64,000 nt of DNA from Photobacterium leiognathi (GTDB lineage: Bacteria; Pseudomonadota; Gammaproteobacteria; Enterobacterales; Vibrionaceae). This document shows, in pieces, positions 29,131-38,532 of this stretch. The notes beneath the pieces are model-generated. The model searched no databases and was not told the origin of the DNA. It saw only the letters and a program-made list of their open reading frames with translations. The stretch is taken from the NCBI RefSeq assembly GCF_030685535.1, contig NZ_CP131601.1, positions 62,001-126,000 of the forward strand, given 5' to 3'. How positions within the stretch are numbered: position 1 is the first letter of the stretch; every line of letters begins with the position of its first letter. The position numbers and the translations under genes are program-made.

Positions 29131-29871
29131 GTGAAAAACAAATTAGGCTTTACACTGATTGAACTCGTAGTAGTGATTGTTATTTTAGGTATTCTCGCGG
29201 TAGTCGCAGTGCCTAAATTTATGCAAATACAATCAGATGCGCGTAAAGCTGATTTACATCAACTGGCTGGTACATTGCAATCAACAGCAGCAACCGTAAA
29301 TGCTAAAGCCATGGTTGAAGGCAAAGAGACAGCACTCAATGGTACGGTTGATGGTATTTCAATTGCTAATGGCTACCCTACTGCAACTGAAAAGGGCATT
29401 GTGAGTGCGCTATCGTCACCAGAATCCTGGTATCGCTACCCTATAGATATGAAAAAGCTGGCGTTAGGCGATCATTTTTGGAGTGATTGGGCTGGCAGTA
29501 AATTACAACTGAATATGGGTATGATGGTCTTTTCGCTTAAAGATCTATCAGGGCTGACGCAAAAGCAGATCTTAGATAGCCACTGCTATGTCATATATAC
29601 GGATTTAGCCGCTGGTGCAGAAAAGTCAGCACCAGATAACGATTCTGCCGATAGTTATGATGATGCGAAGGGTGGATGGCGGCATAAGCTTTATCAATTA
29701 CATAAGCGAATTTGGCAGAAAGGGATTTGCCCTTATGTATTTAAGCTTATGAAGCTTGATGGCTACTTTACTATTTGTCATAGCGAAGATAACCATAAAG
29801 AAGCAGACACACCTGACAAAATGAATTTGATCAACGCGCCCACGATCACTGTGGTTGATGATAAGTGTTGA
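29131..29871 (+). CDS. Second orphan MshA-like type IV pilin
   Basis: About 246 residues. It begins MKNKLGFTLIELVVVIVILGILAVVAVPKF (from the GTG at 29131), a class III prepilin signal with cleavage after LG and E at mature position 5. HQLAGTLQSTAATVNAKAMVEGKE resembles MshA. A TTG at 29125 is the alternative start. It is larger than typical MshA and has an Asp/Lys-rich insert near residues 170-185. No assembly genes are nearby. It is related to the pilin at 4661 in the first 70 residues but not in the C-terminal half. Confidence 0.77.
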   Translation: MKNKLGFTLIELVVVIVILGILAVVAVPKFMQIQSDARKADLHQLAGTLQSTAATVNAKAMVEGKETALNGTVDGISIANGYPTATEKGIVSALSSPESWYRYPIDMKKLALGDHFWSDWAGSKLQLNMGMMVFSLKDLSGLTQKQILDSHCYVIYTDLAAGAEKSAPDNDSADSYDDAKGGWRHKLYQLHKRIWQKGICPYVFKLMKLDGYFTICHSEDNHKEADTPDKMNLINAPTITVVDDKC

Positions 29872-29884
29872 TATAAAGAGGCAA

Positions 29885-29913
29885 TAAAAAAGGCGCTATG
29901 TAGCGCCTTTTTC
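29885..29913. terminator. Bidirectional terminator between the pilin and slyB-like gene
   Basis: AAAAA-GGCGCTA-TG-TAGCGCC-TTTTT lies between convergent genes. It is the same type of site that the IS has hit elsewhere in the window, and here it is intact. Confidence 0.9.
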
Positions 29914-29925
29914 TATTTTTTCGCA

Positions 29926-30393
29926 TTATGCTGGGGTGACGCGGGACGTACCATCAGCGGAGATATTGATTTGTACACGCTCACTACGATGGAATAGCAC
30001 GTTAGGGTTAACCTGCTGAACAATAGAAACGGTACGACCACTATCTAGCTTAATGGTTAGGTTTACACCATTACGCTTAGTCACTTCATTACCTGCTTCG
30101 TTACCTAGGTAACCGCCTAATAGTGCACCGCCAATTGCCGCGATTTGCGAGCCAGTACCACCGCCTACACCTGAACCTAGGATGCCACCAATGGCACCGC
30201 CAGCAAGGGTACCAATACCGTTACCATTACCATTTAGTGTCACACCTTGAGTACGTAGCACTGTACCGTAATACACTTCTTGCATTTGGCGTGCATCGTT
30301 AACATTGTAAGCATTACCGTAAGGGTTGGCTGCACAGCCTGCTAGACCTAAAGTAGACAGGATCACTGTCAGAGCAAGGATCTTCGTTTTCAT
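29926..30393 (-). CDS. Outer-membrane lipoprotein with glycine zipper, SlyB-like
   Basis: 155 residues. The signal peptide ends in lipobox LAGC. The glycine-zipper segment GIGTLAGGAIGGILGSGVGG...GGALLGGYLGNEAGN spans about residues 60-105 and inserts in the membrane. The C-terminal beta part has SGRTVSIVQ. It fits the SlyB/Pcp family, which stabilises the outer membrane and responds to envelope stress in E. coli. Confidence 0.85.
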   Translation of the reverse strand: MKTKILALTVILSTLGLAGCAANPYGNAYNVNDARQMQEVYYGTVLRTQGVTLNGNGNGIGTLAGGAIGGILGSGVGGGTGSQIAAIGGALLGGYLGNEAGNEVTKRNGVNLTIKLDSGRTVSIVQQVNPNVLFHRSERVQINISADGTSRVTPA

Positions 30394-30513
30394 TTTATTT
30401 CTTCACTAAAAATACAGTGTTTAAATATTGAGTGTAATTTGAGCTTATTCGATAAGAAAAGAAAGCGCGAAAACTCATATTACAAAAACAATAAACGTAA
30501 GGTGCTGAATATA

Positions 30514-31098
30514 TTACCGCGTTTTTGAATGACCACTTTTATCAGCATGGAAAGTTGCAATAAATGCATCGAAATAGTGCTGTAATTGGGACGCTTCATC
30601 GGCTAATTGCAGTGCATCAAGCAAGCTTATCCCCACCTCACAAGTACAAAGATTACCGTCTTGTTGATTACGTCGTAGGGCGTAATTAGATGCTTGCTGC
30701 GGGGTTAATGCTAAGCGTGGTAGCGCACTGAGCCACGGGCTTTTTCGTACCATTTTCTTTGCTTCTTGCCATGTTGCATCAAGAATAATAAAGAGGGGAA
30801 TGGCGCCCTTTGACGTTGAAGCGAGTGACACACTTGGATGCTCATCATCGCTAGGGAAAACTAAATAAGCGTGATAACGGGGATCGCGCAGTTGCTCAAT
30901 TAACTGTGTTGGCGGCTCGGTGCGCTGCCATACATCTACACGGCAATGAGGCAAACTGTTCAGCATCAATTTGCCTGTGTTAGTGTCTTTATTAAGTTCA
31001 CGAGGATGGGTTAATAAAACAAAGTGAGCAGAGCATTGCAGTGCGGGCTCATACTCGCAAATACAGTTGTGTTGAAAGCCACAACGAGGGCATGACAT
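30514..31098 (-). CDS. tapT: tRNA-uridine aminocarboxypropyltransferase (DTW domain)
   Basis: Makes acp3U in the variable loop of tRNAs (formerly YfiP). It has 194 residues. The N-terminal zinc-like cluster is CPRCGFQHNCIC, the family core is LDATWQEAKKM (DxTW), and TCEVGISLLDAL lies near the C-terminus. The ATG at 31098 is chosen because TAGGAG lies 8 bp before it; the frame from 31125 lacks this. Confidence 0.87.
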   Translation of the reverse strand: MSCPRCGFQHNCICEYEPALQCSAHFVLLTHPRELNKDTNTGKLMLNSLPHCRVDVWQRTEPPTQLIEQLRDPRYHAYLVFPSDDEHPSVSLASTSKGAIPLFIILDATWQEAKKMVRKSPWLSALPRLALTPQQASNYALRRNQQDGNLCTCEVGISLLDALQLADEASQLQHYFDAFIATFHADKSGHSKTR

Positions 31099-31171
31099 GG
31101 GTATTTCTCCTAACCTCAAAGACATCCGAAGTGTGGCATAAACTTTACCGTTAAGTCACGGTTGTGAGACG

Positions 31172-31594
31172 TTAATCTTGCTTAGTTAGTACCAACCCGT
31201 TGGTGCCTAAATGGTATTTCTGACCATTAACGGTTTCTTCTGTTGCTGTCAGCTGTTGCTTGCTTGGATCAAAGGTATAAATACGCTCGCTATTCAATCC
31301 ATGGTGTGAGGTCATATTCACTTGCAGCTGGGTGTCACTGAGAGCTTGCCAGTTCCCGTTTTCTTTTAGACTTGGATCGCCATTGGTGTATTCATAAGTG
31401 GTGGTGGCAGTGTGATCCCCTTTGAGGCTCAAGTGAGTTGTTAAGCCCATTTCTGGCGCACTTTGATATTCACCCACCCAAGTACTATTACTCTCGTCGC
31501 CACCAAAACTCAGGCTGCTTGGTAACCAGCTAGCACAGCCTGTTAATGTGGTTGCAGCAAAAATAAGGGCGAGTGGTAACCGTGAAACTGTCAT
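31172..31594 (-). CDS. Small predicted lipoprotein
   Basis: 140 residues with a signal peptide and lipobox LTGC at about residue 20. The mature part is beta-rich with repeated Thr/Asn and the pattern WVGEYQSAPEMGLTTHLSLKGDHT, which resembles the small beta-barrel domain of NlpE-type lipoproteins. Family membership is uncertain. It is divergent from the EVE gene, with tapT downstream. Confidence 0.65.
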   Translation of the reverse strand: MTVSRLPLALIFAATTLTGCASWLPSSLSFGGDESNSTWVGEYQSAPEMGLTTHLSLKGDHTATTTYEYTNGDPSLKENGNWQALSDTQLQVNMTSHHGLNSERIYTFDPSKQQLTATEETVNGQKYHLGTNGLVLTKQD

Positions 31595-31654
31595 TTTATT
31601 CTCTCTATGGTAGGCTCAAATTCATGAGGAAGTTGGCAATCGTGGTATAACAAA

Positions 31655-32113
31655 ATGGCCTATTGGTTATTCAAAACAGAACCAGACACATTTTCTATAG
31701 ACACCCTAAAGCAGATGAAAGTTTCACCTTGGGAAGGGGTTCGAAACTATCAAGCCCGTAATATGTTACGTGATGAAGTAAAATTAGGGGATCAGATCTT
31801 CATTTATCACTCATCGTGTAAAGATGTTGGGGTGGTGGGTATTGCTACCGTTACCAAAGCATCGTATCCCGATCATTTTCAGTTTGATCCCGAAAGCCCG
31901 TATTTTGACCCGAAATCTGATCCTAACAACCCACGTTGGTTTATGGTCGATATCGAGTATCAACGCCATTTACGTTTAGTCAGTTTAAAGCGTATGAAAG
32001 CTAACCCCGCCTTAGCAGACATGCCATTAGTGAAAAAAGGCAGTCGCTTAAGTGTGATGCCTGTAACCGAGGCACAATGGCAGGAAATCCTGACCATGAC
32101 AGGGCAGTTCTAA
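31655..32113 (+). CDS. EVE-domain protein
   Basis: 152-residue stand-alone EVE domain (PUA-like fold): MAYWLFKTEPDTFSIDTL, WEGVRNYQARNMLRD, GDQIFIYHSS and RWFMVDIEY. EVE domains bind modified bases in DNA or RNA; related proteins act near restriction systems or in RNA modification. The function of this housekeeping version is unknown. Its downstream terminator has been split by IS copy 3. Confidence 0.87.
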   Translation: MAYWLFKTEPDTFSIDTLKQMKVSPWEGVRNYQARNMLRDEVKLGDQIFIYHSSCKDVGVVGIATVTKASYPDHFQFDPESPYFDPKSDPNNPRWFMVDIEYQRHLRLVSLKRMKANPALADMPLVKKGSRLSVMPVTEAQWQEILTMTGQF

Positions 32114-32176
32114 TACTCTAAAAGAGCTTAACAACTGAAATAAAAAAGGCTGCGCGAGGCCTGTCTCTTATACACA

Positions 32177-32207
32177 AATCCCTAAGCCAATGCTTGGGGA
32201 TTTTTTT
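32177..32207 (+). terminator. Intrinsic terminator inside the IS left end (copy 3)
   Basis: Same stem and T-run as in copy 1. It takes over termination of the EVE transcript. Confidence 0.8.
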
Positions 32208-32260
32208 GAACTAATTTTATGTTTCATGATCTGATCATCTAAGCAATGATAAGGATGATT

Positions 32261-33652
32261 ATGATGACCTATATAGAACCAACTCTTTGGGCTCAAAAAC
32301 AATTCGGTCAAGCCGATCTTAATGACCCAAGACGCACTCAAAGACTCGTTGCTCTAGCTACCTCTCTGGCTGAACAACCTGGTATCCCTATCTCAAAACT
32401 CATCATCTCCCCAGCCGATATGGAAGGGGCTTATCGCTTTATTCGTAATGACCAAATCAAAGCAGAAGATATTGCAGAAGCTGGATTCTATGTCACAGCA
32501 CAAGAAGCTTTAGAGCAACAAACACTGCTTGCATTGGAAGATACCACTTCTCTAAGTTACTCACATCACAGCATACAAGATACACTCGGGCATTCCAATC
32601 AAGGTAATCGACACCGAGCAATGTTCGTTCATTCAACATTGCTTTTTGCTCCCGAAACTCACACTGTAGTTGGTTTAATCGAACAACAACGCTGGACCCG
32701 AGATATTGAAAAACGTGGTCAAAGACACCAGCACGCAACTCGACCATACAAAGAAAAAGAAAGTTATAAATGGGAACAAGCATCTCGCCATGTTGCAGAG
32801 CGACTAGGCGAGAAAATGTCAGAGGTTATTTCTGTATGTGATAGAGAAGCCGATTTATTCGAGTACCTCACTTACAAGCACGAGCAACAACAACGATTTA
32901 TCGTTCGCTCAATGCAAAGTCGCTGTATCGAGGAGCATGATAATCGTCTTTATGACTACGCTTCCAAGTTGTTATCAGCAGGAAACAAAGAGCTAAAAAT
33001 ACCGCAAAAAGGCGGTCGTAAGTCCCGCACGGCTCATCTAGACATCAAATATGCTCCCGTGACACTTAAGTCTCCCGCCAATAAAAAAGAGTTCGATAAT
33101 ATCTCTCTCTACTATGTTGGATGTATAGAGCAAGGTGAGAGTGACGACAAGCTCGCATGGCATTTACTGACATCAGAGCCTGTAACGAACAAAGAGGAAG
33201 CACTTAACATCGTCAGTTATTATGAGCGTCGTTGGCTGATAGAAGATTTTCACAAGGTTTGGAAAAGTGAAGGCACGCAAGTTGAACAACTGAGAATGCA
33301 AAGTAAAGATAACTTAGAAAGGCTCAGTGTTATTTTGGCATTTATTGCTACTCGTTTACTCCAGTTAAGATTTATGAACGAATCTAAAGAGTTATCTAGT
33401 AGCTGTTGTGAACGGGTGTTAAAAGGTAAAGCGTGGAAGCTTATGTGGTTAAAATTGGAGAAGAAAAAGCTGCCCAAAGAAGCACCAAATATATCGTGGG
33501 CTTACAAAAGTATTGCACGGTTAGGTGGTTGGAAAGATACCAAGCGGACGGGTCGCGCTTCTGTAAAGACATTATGGCAAGGATGGTTTAGGTTACAAAC
33601 CATCCTTGAAGGATATGAACTAGCTAAGTCTCTTGAACACAATGACTTGTGA
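32261..33652 (+). CDS. IS4-family transposase, copy 3
   Basis: Intact, with the same protein as copy 2 (Leu90, Asn247). The DDE residues and YREK signature are present. The start is chosen at 32261 for the AAGGA site; the stop is inside the right terminal repeat. Confidence 0.93.
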   Translation: MMTYIEPTLWAQKQFGQADLNDPRRTQRLVALATSLAEQPGIPISKLIISPADMEGAYRFIRNDQIKAEDIAEAGFYVTAQEALEQQTLLALEDTTSLSYSHHSIQDTLGHSNQGNRHRAMFVHSTLLFAPETHTVVGLIEQQRWTRDIEKRGQRHQHATRPYKEKESYKWEQASRHVAERLGEKMSEVISVCDREADLFEYLTYKHEQQQRFIVRSMQSRCIEEHDNRLYDYASKLLSAGNKELKIPQKGGRKSRTAHLDIKYAPVTLKSPANKKEFDNISLYYVGCIEQGESDDKLAWHLLTSEPVTNKEEALNIVSYYERRWLIEDFHKVWKSEGTQVEQLRMQSKDNLERLSVILAFIATRLLQLRFMNESKELSSSCCERVLKGKAWKLMWLKLEKKKLPKEAPNISWAYKSIARLGGWKDTKRTGRASVKTLWQGWFRLQTILEGYELAKSLEHNDL

Positions 33653-33695
33653 TCAAGAGACAGGCGCGAGGCAGCCTTTTTTGATCGATTAGCGC

Positions 33696-34502
33696 TTATG
33701 CTTTTGCTAATAAATGCGCTTCAAGGTAGTGAGCAACCGCTTCATCAGCATTAGAGCCAATTACTTCGTTGTCTGGTAATGCTTGTTTTACTTTGTCGTG
33801 AGAAGTGCCCATAACCAGCCCTTTACCAGCCATCGAGAGCATCTCCGCATCATTCATACCATCACCAAAAGCAATGCAATCAGCCAAGGTTAAATGAAGA
33901 GCTTTAGCAACCGCTTGTAATGCATCACCTTTGGACACACCTGCATCCATTATTTCTAAACACCAAGGGGTTGAGAAGGCAATGTTCGCCTTATCACCAA
34001 AGCTTTCGTTAAACGCTTGTTCCCATTTTACGAGCTTGTCGTGATCCTGGTCATCACGGGTTAGGAAGACTTTTAACACGTTCTCTGTTGGTGGGTTTTC
34101 AACATCGTAAAGGTGGTAGCTAAAGCTATCGTGGAAATCACGCAGCGCTTCATTTTCATGGTTTAGCATCCAGCGATCACCTTGGTACATGTGAATGTGC
34201 AGATCGGGATCGTGTTTTGCCATCTCAACCACACTGCGGATCACCTCTGGGCTCAGTGTTTGTTGGAATACAAGGTTGCCATCAGCATCATGTACACAAG
34301 CACCATTTGAGGTGATCATGTAGGCTGGAATACCTAATTTTTCACGCATTTCAGCGACATCAATATGGTGTCGACCTGTGGCAAACACGAAATGTTTATC
34401 TTGTTGATGGAGGCGCTGAAGCACGTCTCGAGTGTAAGGTGCAATTTTGTGAGCAGGGGTAAGCAGGGTGCCATCTAGATCTGAAGCAACAATTTTAAAC
34501 AT
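33696..34502 (-). CDS. yigL: Pyridoxal phosphate/sugar phosphatase YigL (HAD, Cof type)
   Basis: Cytosolic HAD phosphatase of 268 residues. The nucleophile motif is DLDGTLL (D8, D10), FATGRHH and MITSNGACVHD mark the Cof-type cap, and GDGMNDAEML is motif IV. It matches E. coli YigL closely, and the neighbours pldB and rhtB confirm the identity by synteny. The end faces IS copy 3. Confidence 0.9.
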   Translation of the reverse strand: MFKIVASDLDGTLLTPAHKIAPYTRDVLQRLHQQDKHFVFATGRHHIDVAEMREKLGIPAYMITSNGACVHDADGNLVFQQTLSPEVIRSVVEMAKHDPDLHIHMYQGDRWMLNHENEALRDFHDSFSYHLYDVENPPTENVLKVFLTRDDQDHDKLVKWEQAFNESFGDKANIAFSTPWCLEIMDAGVSKGDALQAVAKALHLTLADCIAFGDGMNDAEMLSMAGKGLVMGTSHDKVKQALPDNEVIGSNADEAVAHYLEAHLLAKA

Positions 34503-34659
34503 GTGAACTCTCGATAGTAAAACAGGCGAAACGGGTATAGTGAATGCCAGAGGGAACTTTCATTCTAGATCAGCTTTATGACGAAAAAAGAGGCTAAAGT
34601 AGGATATTTAGACTTCCGCTTTTATCTTGCTTGATAAAAGCGGCAAGCTGTTTAAAAGG

Positions 34660-35733
34660 CTAGGCGAAATGGTGCAAGATAGCAGTTAATGCTTGGTGAC
34701 GTAGCGGATCGGATTCAAACAAGATCTCATGGCGTGAGCCTTGGATGATTTGAAAATCACATTGCCCTTGTCCTTGATTCGCCGCTTGGCTAAAGCGTAC
34801 TTGGCTAGCGTTATCAACGATCTTATCTTCACTGCCTTGCAGTAACAGCACAGGGATAGTGATATTGCTTGCTAGCTTAATGGCCTGACGTGCCGCTTTG
34901 ATACTTTCCCATACCCAGTGATTGCTCGCGCCACCGATACGTAATGCTGGCTTTTGATCATACAGCTCACGGAACCATTGATAGCGCACTTTACTGTGAG
35001 TGAGTAAGTTGCCATCAAACGGTTTGGCATAATAAGGTTTTTGACCAATGGCATATCGTGGTGTGCTAGAGAAACATTCGGTGATCCCAATTAATGCTTC
35101 AGCTAATGGTTTGAGATGAGGTTTAACATAAATGCCGTGCATGGGCGCACTAAGTACGGCGCGATCAAACAGTTGAGGGTAACGGGCGAGCAATAAACTG
35201 GTAATGGCGCCACCCATGGAGTGACCTAAAATGAAATGTTGCTTATACCCTTGGGGTTTTACGATGTTTTCTACGAACCAATTGAGATCGTCAACATAAT
35301 CATCAAACTGCTCGACATAGCCCATTTCTTTATCTTCAACTAAGCGATCTGAAACTCCTTGACCACGGTGATCGAGCGAGTAAATATGGTAGCCTTGCTG
35401 GATAAGATCATAAAACAGCTCTTGGTATTTCCAGTAGGTTTCTACTCGGCCATTGACCACCACAATCACTTTATCACTGTGTCCCGGCGTTAAACTTACC
35501 CAACCTAATTCACATTGCTTAACACCAGTAAAGCGTCCTTCGTGACGTTGTTGCCACATTTGATTGATATGGGTAGCCATGGTGCTGGGGAAGTGTTCTT
35601 CTTGTGAGAAGGTGGTGCAAGTTGAAGGTTGGCAAGTCATTAAAGCGTGTCCGGCATTATCTGTTTGGGCAAGCATCACAGTAAATGATGGCGTAGTGAT
35701 TGTGTTGAATGGGTAAGCATCGTTACTTTGCAC
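34660..35733 (-). CDS. pldB: Lysophospholipase L2
   Basis: Alpha/beta hydrolase of 357 residues that deacylates lysophospholipids at the inner membrane. The nucleophile elbow is GHSMGG with S172, DHRGQGVSD precedes it, and the catalytic His is probably in GSRHEIL near the end. It starts at GTG 35733 with AAGG upstream. It is followed by yigL and divergent from rhtB, as in enteric bacteria. Confidence 0.9.
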   Translation of the reverse strand: MQSNDAYPFNTITTPSFTVMLAQTDNAGHALMTCQPSTCTTFSQEEHFPSTMATHINQMWQQRHEGRFTGVKQCELGWVSLTPGHSDKVIVVVNGRVETYWKYQELFYDLIQQGYHIYSLDHRGQGVSDRLVEDKEMGYVEQFDDYVDDLNWFVENIVKPQGYKQHFILGHSMGGAITSLLLARYPQLFDRAVLSAPMHGIYVKPHLKPLAEALIGITECFSSTPRYAIGQKPYYAKPFDGNLLTHSKVRYQWFRELYDQKPALRIGGASNHWVWESIKAARQAIKLASNITIPVLLLQGSEDKIVDNASQVRFSQAANQGQGQCDFQIIQGSRHEILFESDPLRHQALTAILHHFA

Positions 35734-35843
35734 AGTATACCTTATTTATCCTTATCAGAATAAGTATTGCGATATTGCTTTACATACTCATATCAGGTTA
35801 TAAACGCAATTTATAAATGTCATAAATACTTCACAGAGATCAA

Positions 35844-36461
35844 ATGAGCATTGATGTTTGGTTGGCTTACTTGTTAGCCGCAATTGTGTTTAGTTTTGCC
35901 CCAGGCTCTGGCACCGTTAATTCGATCAGTAATGGGATGGTTTACGGCTGGCGTAAGTCATTAGCATCCATTATTGGCTTACAGCTTGGTATGGCTGTTC
36001 ATATTATTTTAGTCGGTATAGGGCTCGGTGCGATTGTTGCTGGCTCAGAATTGGCATTTACCGTTATCAAGTGGCTCGGTGCGGTATATTTAGTTTGGCT
36101 GGGTATTCAAAAGTGGCGTGAGAAATCAGCACTGTCATTAGCTGATCGCGACACCACGGTATCGGCTGCAACGTTATTTAAGCGAGCGATTTTTGTCAAT
36201 TTAACCAATCCTAAAACCATTGTGTTTTTGGTCGCGTTATTTCCTCAATTTATCAACCCATTAGCACCTCAATTACCCCAATTACTGATTTTAGGTATCA
36301 CGACATTAGTGGTAGATGGCTGTGTAATGTTATTTTACGTGCTGTTAGCATCGCGTTTTACCCGCTATATTCGTTCAACGACGGTAATGACACGTTTAAA
36401 TCGTTTATTTGGCTCCATGTTTATTGGGTGTGGTGCTTTATTGGCTTTAGCTCGGGCTTAA
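35844..36461 (+). CDS. rhtB: Homoserine/homoserine lactone exporter
   Basis: LysE/RhtB-family exporter of 205 residues and about six helices. The N-terminal AYLLAAIVFSFAPGSGTVNSISNG carries the family PGP-like loop; FVNLTNPKTIVFLVALFPQF is the other hallmark. It matches E. coli RhtB, and the pldB-yigL neighbours support this. Confidence 0.9.
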   Translation: MSIDVWLAYLLAAIVFSFAPGSGTVNSISNGMVYGWRKSLASIIGLQLGMAVHIILVGIGLGAIVAGSELAFTVIKWLGAVYLVWLGIQKWREKSALSLADRDTTVSAATLFKRAIFVNLTNPKTIVFLVALFPQFINPLAPQLPQLLILGITTLVVDGCVMLFYVLLASRFTRYIRSTTVMTRLNRLFGSMFIGCGALLALARA

Positions 36462-36484
36462 GTAATAACTAGAGGAAAGGGTTA

Positions 36485-37708
36485 ATGTATTCCTATGTTG
36501 CTTGTCAGCCTATTTTTAATCGTAAACAGCAGACGATTGGCTACGAACTATTATTTCGAGATGGTGAAAGCAATGCTTTCCCTAATATCGATGCTAATGA
36601 AGCGACATGCCGTTTAGTCATGGAAAACTACATGGCTATCGGGGATAACCGTTCCTACAAGGGACAGCGTAATTTCATTAACTTTCCTGATCATTGCTTG
36701 ATTGAATTAATGCCACTGTTACTACCCAAAGATAAGGTAGTGATTGAAATTCTTGAAAGCTGTAGCCCTAGCGATGAATTATTGCAGGCGGTAAAACATC
36801 TTCATCAAAAAGGCTATGTATTTGCCCTTGATGATTTTGATTGCTGCCCAGAGTGGCATCGATTCCTGCCTTATATTTCGGTAATTAAATTAGATTTACT
36901 GGCGCTGGGCGTTGAAGCGTCATGCCAATATGTGCTTGATAATCAGCATTTAAAAGCTAAATTCTTAGCTGAAAAAGTTGAGACTTATGAGGATTACACA
37001 AAAGCGCAAGCGGCAGGTTTCCACCTCTTCCAAGGCTATTTCTTTAGTAAACCTGAAGTGCTGAAAAGCCGTAAAGTGGCACCATCAGAGCTTACCACGG
37101 TGCAACTATTGCATGAAATTGCCCATGATCCGGTCGACTTTACTCGAATTGAAAACATCGTCAGCCGTGATGTGTCTTTATCGTATTTATTGCTGCGCTA
37201 CGTTAATACCGTCACGAAACGTCTTCGCACACCGATTAGCTCATTTCGCCAAGCCTTGGTGTATTTAGGTGAAGATAATTTACGGCTATTTATCGGGGTG
37301 GTGGCAACAGCACATGCGGCATTAGAGAAGCCCAAAGAGCTTTACTCGTTGTCATTATTACGCGCAAAGATGTGTGAATTAATGGTGACCAAAGGGGGCG
37401 TTGGATTACGCTCCGAGCAGGCGTTTTTAGCTGGCATGTTCTCACTGTTAGATGCACTGCTTGATAACTCGTTAGATAGCTTGCTTGATATGATCCAGCT
37501 ACAACCGGAGATTAAATCGGCACTGTTACAGCGCAATGGGCGTTTAGGTTTGCTACTGGATGTGGTTGATGCATTTTGTACAGCAGATTGGACGCGAGTG
37601 TCGATTTGCTGTCAGGTATTAGGTATCAAAGAAGAAGTGGTACACGAGAGCTACTTAGCAGCCGTCGAGTGGGCAGATAAGTGTACGGCGGTGAACTTAA
37701 AACGCTAA
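36485..37708 (+). CDS. EAL-HDOD c-di-GMP phosphodiesterase-like protein
   Basis: 407 residues: an EAL domain at about 1-200 and an HDOD domain at about 205-400. The EAL signature reads E21-L-L. The other catalytic positions appear present: N in FINFP, E in VIEILE, DD in ALDDFD, K in VIKLD, E in AEKVE and Q in LFQGYFFSKP. Cleavage of c-di-GMP is therefore possible. V. cholerae CdgJ has the same architecture and affects motility and biofilm. It follows rhtB by 23 bp with a strong AGAGGAAAGGG site. Confidence 0.87.
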   Translation: MYSYVACQPIFNRKQQTIGYELLFRDGESNAFPNIDANEATCRLVMENYMAIGDNRSYKGQRNFINFPDHCLIELMPLLLPKDKVVIEILESCSPSDELLQAVKHLHQKGYVFALDDFDCCPEWHRFLPYISVIKLDLLALGVEASCQYVLDNQHLKAKFLAEKVETYEDYTKAQAAGFHLFQGYFFSKPEVLKSRKVAPSELTTVQLLHEIAHDPVDFTRIENIVSRDVSLSYLLLRYVNTVTKRLRTPISSFRQALVYLGEDNLRLFIGVVATAHAALEKPKELYSLSLLRAKMCELMVTKGGVGLRSEQAFLAGMFSLLDALLDNSLDSLLDMIQLQPEIKSALLQRNGRLGLLLDVVDAFCTADWTRVSICCQVLGIKEEVVHESYLAAVEWADKCTAVNLKR

Positions 37709-37711
37709 AAA

Positions 37712-37738
37712 AATGGGGGCTATGTAGTCTCGCCCCCG
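37712..37738 (-). terminator. Intrinsic terminator in the dps direction
   Basis: GGGGGC and GCCCCC pair around an 11-nt loop; on the minus strand the stem is followed by ATTTTTTT. It may serve both dps and the convergent EAL-HDOD gene. Confidence 0.7.
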
Positions 37739-37857
37739 AATAGGAATCGTAATGTTATAAGTGTGAGTCAGAGGGCTCCGCACCGAGGCTACGATGCGAA
37801 AAGAGCTAGGTATGATCTGACTAAATTCATACCTGCTTTAGGATTTGTTATTGCAAC

Positions 37858-38334
37858 TTATTGACGGTAAGCGTTAAGCATCCATAGCAATTTTTCTTGC
37901 TCACGAATGTAATCACCCATCAATGCAGCGGTACCTTCATCGTTAGCATCACCCGCTTCTGCCAAAATTTGGCGCTCTAAGCGAAGTAAAATACTAAAGC
38001 CATTCACTAAGCCTTCAACACATTCAGTACCTTCTGTTGCATTGCGATGCTCTTTGATATCGCTTGCGGCTAGGTAACTGCTAAAGCTGTGATCTGGGGT
38101 GAAGCCTAAAGTTAAGATACGCTCTGCAAGTTCATCGATTTTTAGCTGAAGATCGGTGTAAATCTCTTCAAACTTCACATGAAGTTCAAAAAATTGTTGG
38201 CCTTTAATGTTCCAGTGGTAACCACGGGTATTCATGTAAAGCACTTGGTAATCAGCTAAGAGTTTATTGAGGTCTGCAGCCAAAGCTTGTGCTTTTTGGG
38301 TATCAAGACCAATTAAATTCATTTCGCTAGTCAT
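37858..38334 (-). CDS. dps: Dps-family DNA-binding ferritin
   Basis: 158-residue mini-ferritin that stores iron oxidised by peroxide and protects DNA. The ferroxidase signature is RGYHWNIKGQQFFELHVKFEEIYTDLQLKIDELAER, with the conserved His and Asp/Glu residues. The N-terminus is short and not lysine-rich, so DNA binding may be weak. The ATG at 38334 has GAGGAAAG upstream; the frame from 38352 has no such site. A strong OxyR-type site lies about 96 bp upstream. Confidence 0.92.
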   Translation of the reverse strand: MTSEMNLIGLDTQKAQALAADLNKLLADYQVLYMNTRGYHWNIKGQQFFELHVKFEEIYTDLQLKIDELAERILTLGFTPDHSFSSYLAASDIKEHRNATEGTECVEGLVNGFSILLRLERQILAEAGDANDEGTAALMGDYIREQEKLLWMLNAYRQ

Positions 38335-38429
38335 ACTGCTTTCCTCACTCATTCGATAAATCTGTTAGATAAAGGACGCTGCCTTTACGTTGATGGAGCC
38401 AGTATAGGTAATCTTTGGTGATAGGTATA

Positions 38430-38466
38430 ACTGTTAGGTTCTATTAAACCAATAGGTTTTAGCTAT
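38430..38466 (-). promoter_or_regulatory. Predicted OxyR-binding site upstream of dps
   Basis: Three of the four OxyR tetrads are exact and correctly spaced: CTAT (38441), 7 nt, ATAG (38452), 7 nt, CTAT (38463). The right half also matches the inner t and a of the consensus. The fourth tetrad is ACTG rather than ATAG. The position upstream of dps fits peroxide induction. Confidence 0.65.
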
Positions 38467-38532
38467 TTAATCGGTAGTGTTATTGGTCTGGTGCTATTGA
38501 TTGATATAAGCCGTTTGCTCAATTGCAGATAA

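Larger units (their letters stand above)
32161..33663 (+). mobile_element. IS4-family IS50-like insertion sequence, copy 3
   Basis: Full 1,503-bp element with a 9-bp duplication GCGCGAGGC (32152-32160 and 33664-33672). The empty site is AAAAAA-GGCTGC-GCGAG-GCAGCC-TTTTTT, a terminator between EVE (+) and yigL (-). The duplicated bases are the 5-nt loop plus two bases of each arm, so the target centre equals the hairpin centre. It is allele class B. Confidence 0.97.
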
